Positions 4,789 to 5,747 of a stretch of DNA of 5,747 nt are shown piece by piece. The stretch is from contig USIH01000133.1 in the NCBI GenBank assembly GCA_900554705.1, forward strand, positions 1 through 5,747. Direction: 5' to 3'. How positions within the stretch are numbered: the first letter of the stretch is position 1; the number at the start of each line of letters is the position of its first letter. The position numbers and the translations under genes were made by a program. This stretch comes from an uncultured Eubacteriales bacterium (GTDB taxonomy: Bacteria; Bacillota; Clostridia; Oscillospirales; Oscillospiraceae). The notes under the pieces were generated by a model that was not told where the DNA came from, searched no databases, and saw only the letters and a list, made by a program, of their open reading frames with translations.

Positions 4789-5633
4789 CCGATCTGTTAA
4801 AGCGCATCAGCGCCGTCGTCCGTCAGGCGGGTATCCTGTTTCTGACCGCCGACGACCCTGCGGGCTGCGTGACGGAGAAAACCTCCGCGCGCGACCTTGT
4901 TACAAAATACGACCCGATGGTGCAGGAATTTTTGCGTCGGGAGCTGCTCACGCTCTGTCCGGACGCCGGTTTCTTCGGCGAAGAGGAGGAGCGGCACAAC
5001 ATCGCGGGAAAGGAGCGCTGGTTCGTCGTCGACCCGATCGACGGCACGACGAACTTCGTGCGCGACCTGCATCACAGCTGCGTCTCCGTGGCGCTGCTCG
5101 ACCGCGAGGGGCCGCTTCTCGGCGTGGTCTACAATCCTTATGCCAAGGAGCTGTTTACCGCGCGGCGCGGCGCGGGCGCTTTTCTCAACGGCGTCCGGCT
5201 GCACGCGACGGACGTTCCCCTCCCCTCCAGCCTTGTTCTGTTCGGCAGCGCCATTTACTACCGCCAAACCGTGCCAGCAACGCTCCGCTTTGTCCAGTCG
5301 CTCTTACCGATCGCGCTGGACTTCCGACGCGGCGGTTCGGCGGCGCTGGATCTTTGCTATCTGGCGGCGGGTCGCGCCGACCTGTTCTTTGAGTGCTGCC
5401 TGCAGCCGTGGGACTACGCGGCCGGCAGCCTGATCGCGCAGGAGGCAGGCTGCCTTGTCACTGCGCTCAACGGTGCGCCGCTCTGCTTTACCCACCCCTG
5501 TTCCGTCGCGGCGGGCGGCAAAACGAACCACCCGCAGCTTCTTACCATCGCGGCGCGGATCGCCGCAGAAGTCAAAAACGGGATCGTCTGCGGTGAGGAC
5601 GCCGCAGGCGGAGAAAGGAAGGAACCCACATGA
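4785..5633 (+). CDS. Inositol monophosphatase / SuhB family phosphatase
   Basis: This is a Mg2+-dependent, typically lithium-sensitive sugar-phosphate phosphatase fold. Members hydrolyse inositol phosphates, histidinol phosphate, fructose bisphosphate or 3'-phosphoadenosine nucleotides, and E. coli SuhB also acts in rRNA antitermination. From ATG 4785 it has 282 residues, slightly longer than most. Metal-site motifs are intact: GEEEE at 65-69, DPIDGTTNFV at 83-92, and PWDYAAGSLIAQEAGC at 208-223 with the metal ligand Asp210. RRGGSAALDLCYLAAGRAD at 181-199 is also typical. I chose 4785 because it overlaps the methyltransferase stop as ATGA and gives a normal family N-terminus. An in-frame ATG at 4767 would add six residues (MYPAST), and neither start has a well-spaced Shine-Dalgarno, so translation probably relies on re-initiation. 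The last 15 or so residues are polar and lie beyond the usual fold. The substrate cannot be named from sequence. Confidence 0.92.
   Translation: MTDLLKRISAVVRQAGILFLTADDPAGCVTEKTSARDLVTKYDPMVQEFLRRELLTLCPDAGFFGEEEERHNIAGKERWFVVDPIDGTTNFVRDLHHSCVSVALLDREGPLLGVVYNPYAKELFTARRGAGAFLNGVRLHATDVPLPSSLVLFGSAIYYRQTVPATLRFVQSLLPIALDFRRGGSAALDLCYLAAGRADLFFECCLQPWDYAAGSLIAQEAGCLVTALNGAPLCFTHPCSVAAGGKTNHPQLLTIAARIAAEVKNGIVCGEDAAGGERKEPT
5617..5623 (+). promoter_or_regulatory. Ribosome binding site of the downstream lipoprotein gene
   Basis: GGAAGGA at 5617-5623 lies inside the 3' end of the phosphatase gene, 6 nt before the ATG at 5630. It supports this start, with independent initiation as well as ATGA coupling. 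Confidence 0.65.
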
Positions 5634-5747
5634 AAAAGCAATGGATCTCCCTGCTTCTGATCGTTTCTCTTCTGGCAGGTCTGCTGTCCGGCTGCGCCAA
5701 GGCGGGCGGACGGCTCGGCACGCCGGAAGACCGCAACACGCCCTACG
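5630..5747 (+). CDS. Putative lipoprotein of unknown function, N-terminus only (cut by window edge)
   Basis: Only 39 codons are present. They show a textbook lipoprotein signal peptide: basic start MKKQW, hydrophobic core ISLLLIVSLLAGLL, and lipobox L19-S20-G21-C22, which would be cleaved before Cys22 and lipidated there. The mature part begins CAKAGGRLGTPEDRNTPY, which is polar and consistent with a flexible tether on the outer face of the cytoplasmic membrane. The ATG at 5630-5632 overlaps the phosphatase stop (5631-5633) as ATGA and has GGAAGGA 6 nt upstream, so it is the third gene of the rlmI operon. The functional domain lies beyond the window, so no family can be assigned. Confidence 0.82.
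   Translation, partial: MKKQWISLLLIVSLLAGLLSGCAKAGGRLGTPEDRNTPY

Overview
The window is most likely chromosome from a GC-rich Firmicute, and the family Oscillospiraceae/Ruminococcaceae is my best guess. The reasons are its strongly GC-rich coding sequence, purine-rich AGGAG ribosome sites, an RlmI-type gene starting with TTG, and a U32 peptidase-like gene, maf and mreC in tandem. This placement is inferred from gene content and composition; no marker gene is present to prove it. There are no mobile elements, CRISPR arrays, tRNAs or rRNAs, and all six genes look intact except where the window edges cut them.

Left half (1-3208, minus strand). Read in the direction of transcription, the order is a long U32-family protein (RlhA/YdcP-like, probable 23S rRNA hydroxylation factor), maf (nucleotide pyrophosphatase) and mreC (rod-shape factor, cut by the left edge). 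The three genes are tightly packed. The stop codon of each upstream gene lies inside the ribosome binding site of the next, so this looks like one translationally coupled operon that continues past the edge.

Centre (3209-3612). This is a gene-free region of about 400 bp, roughly 43% GC and clearly poorer in GC than its flanks. It holds two divergent promoters, each with an extended -10 (TGnTATAAT) and a leader of only about 27 nt. Each promoter carries a perfect 15-bp palindrome (7-1-7) at its core, with different sequences. Between and overlapping them is a cluster of DnaA-box-like sites: three perfect matches to TTWTNCACA within about 200 bp, plus near matches. This is the most unusual part of the window.

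Right half (3613-5747, plus strand). An RlmI-type 23S rRNA methyltransferase (TTG start) overlaps an inositol-monophosphatase/SuhB-family gene by ATGA. That gene in turn overlaps the start of a putative lipoprotein, cut by the right edge, also by ATGA. The three form a coupled operon.

The divergent transcription units therefore begin with two probable 23S rRNA modification genes. The second gene on the right belongs to a family whose E. coli member, SuhB, takes part in rRNA transcription and ribosome maturation. A shared ribosome-biogenesis theme is possible but is inference.
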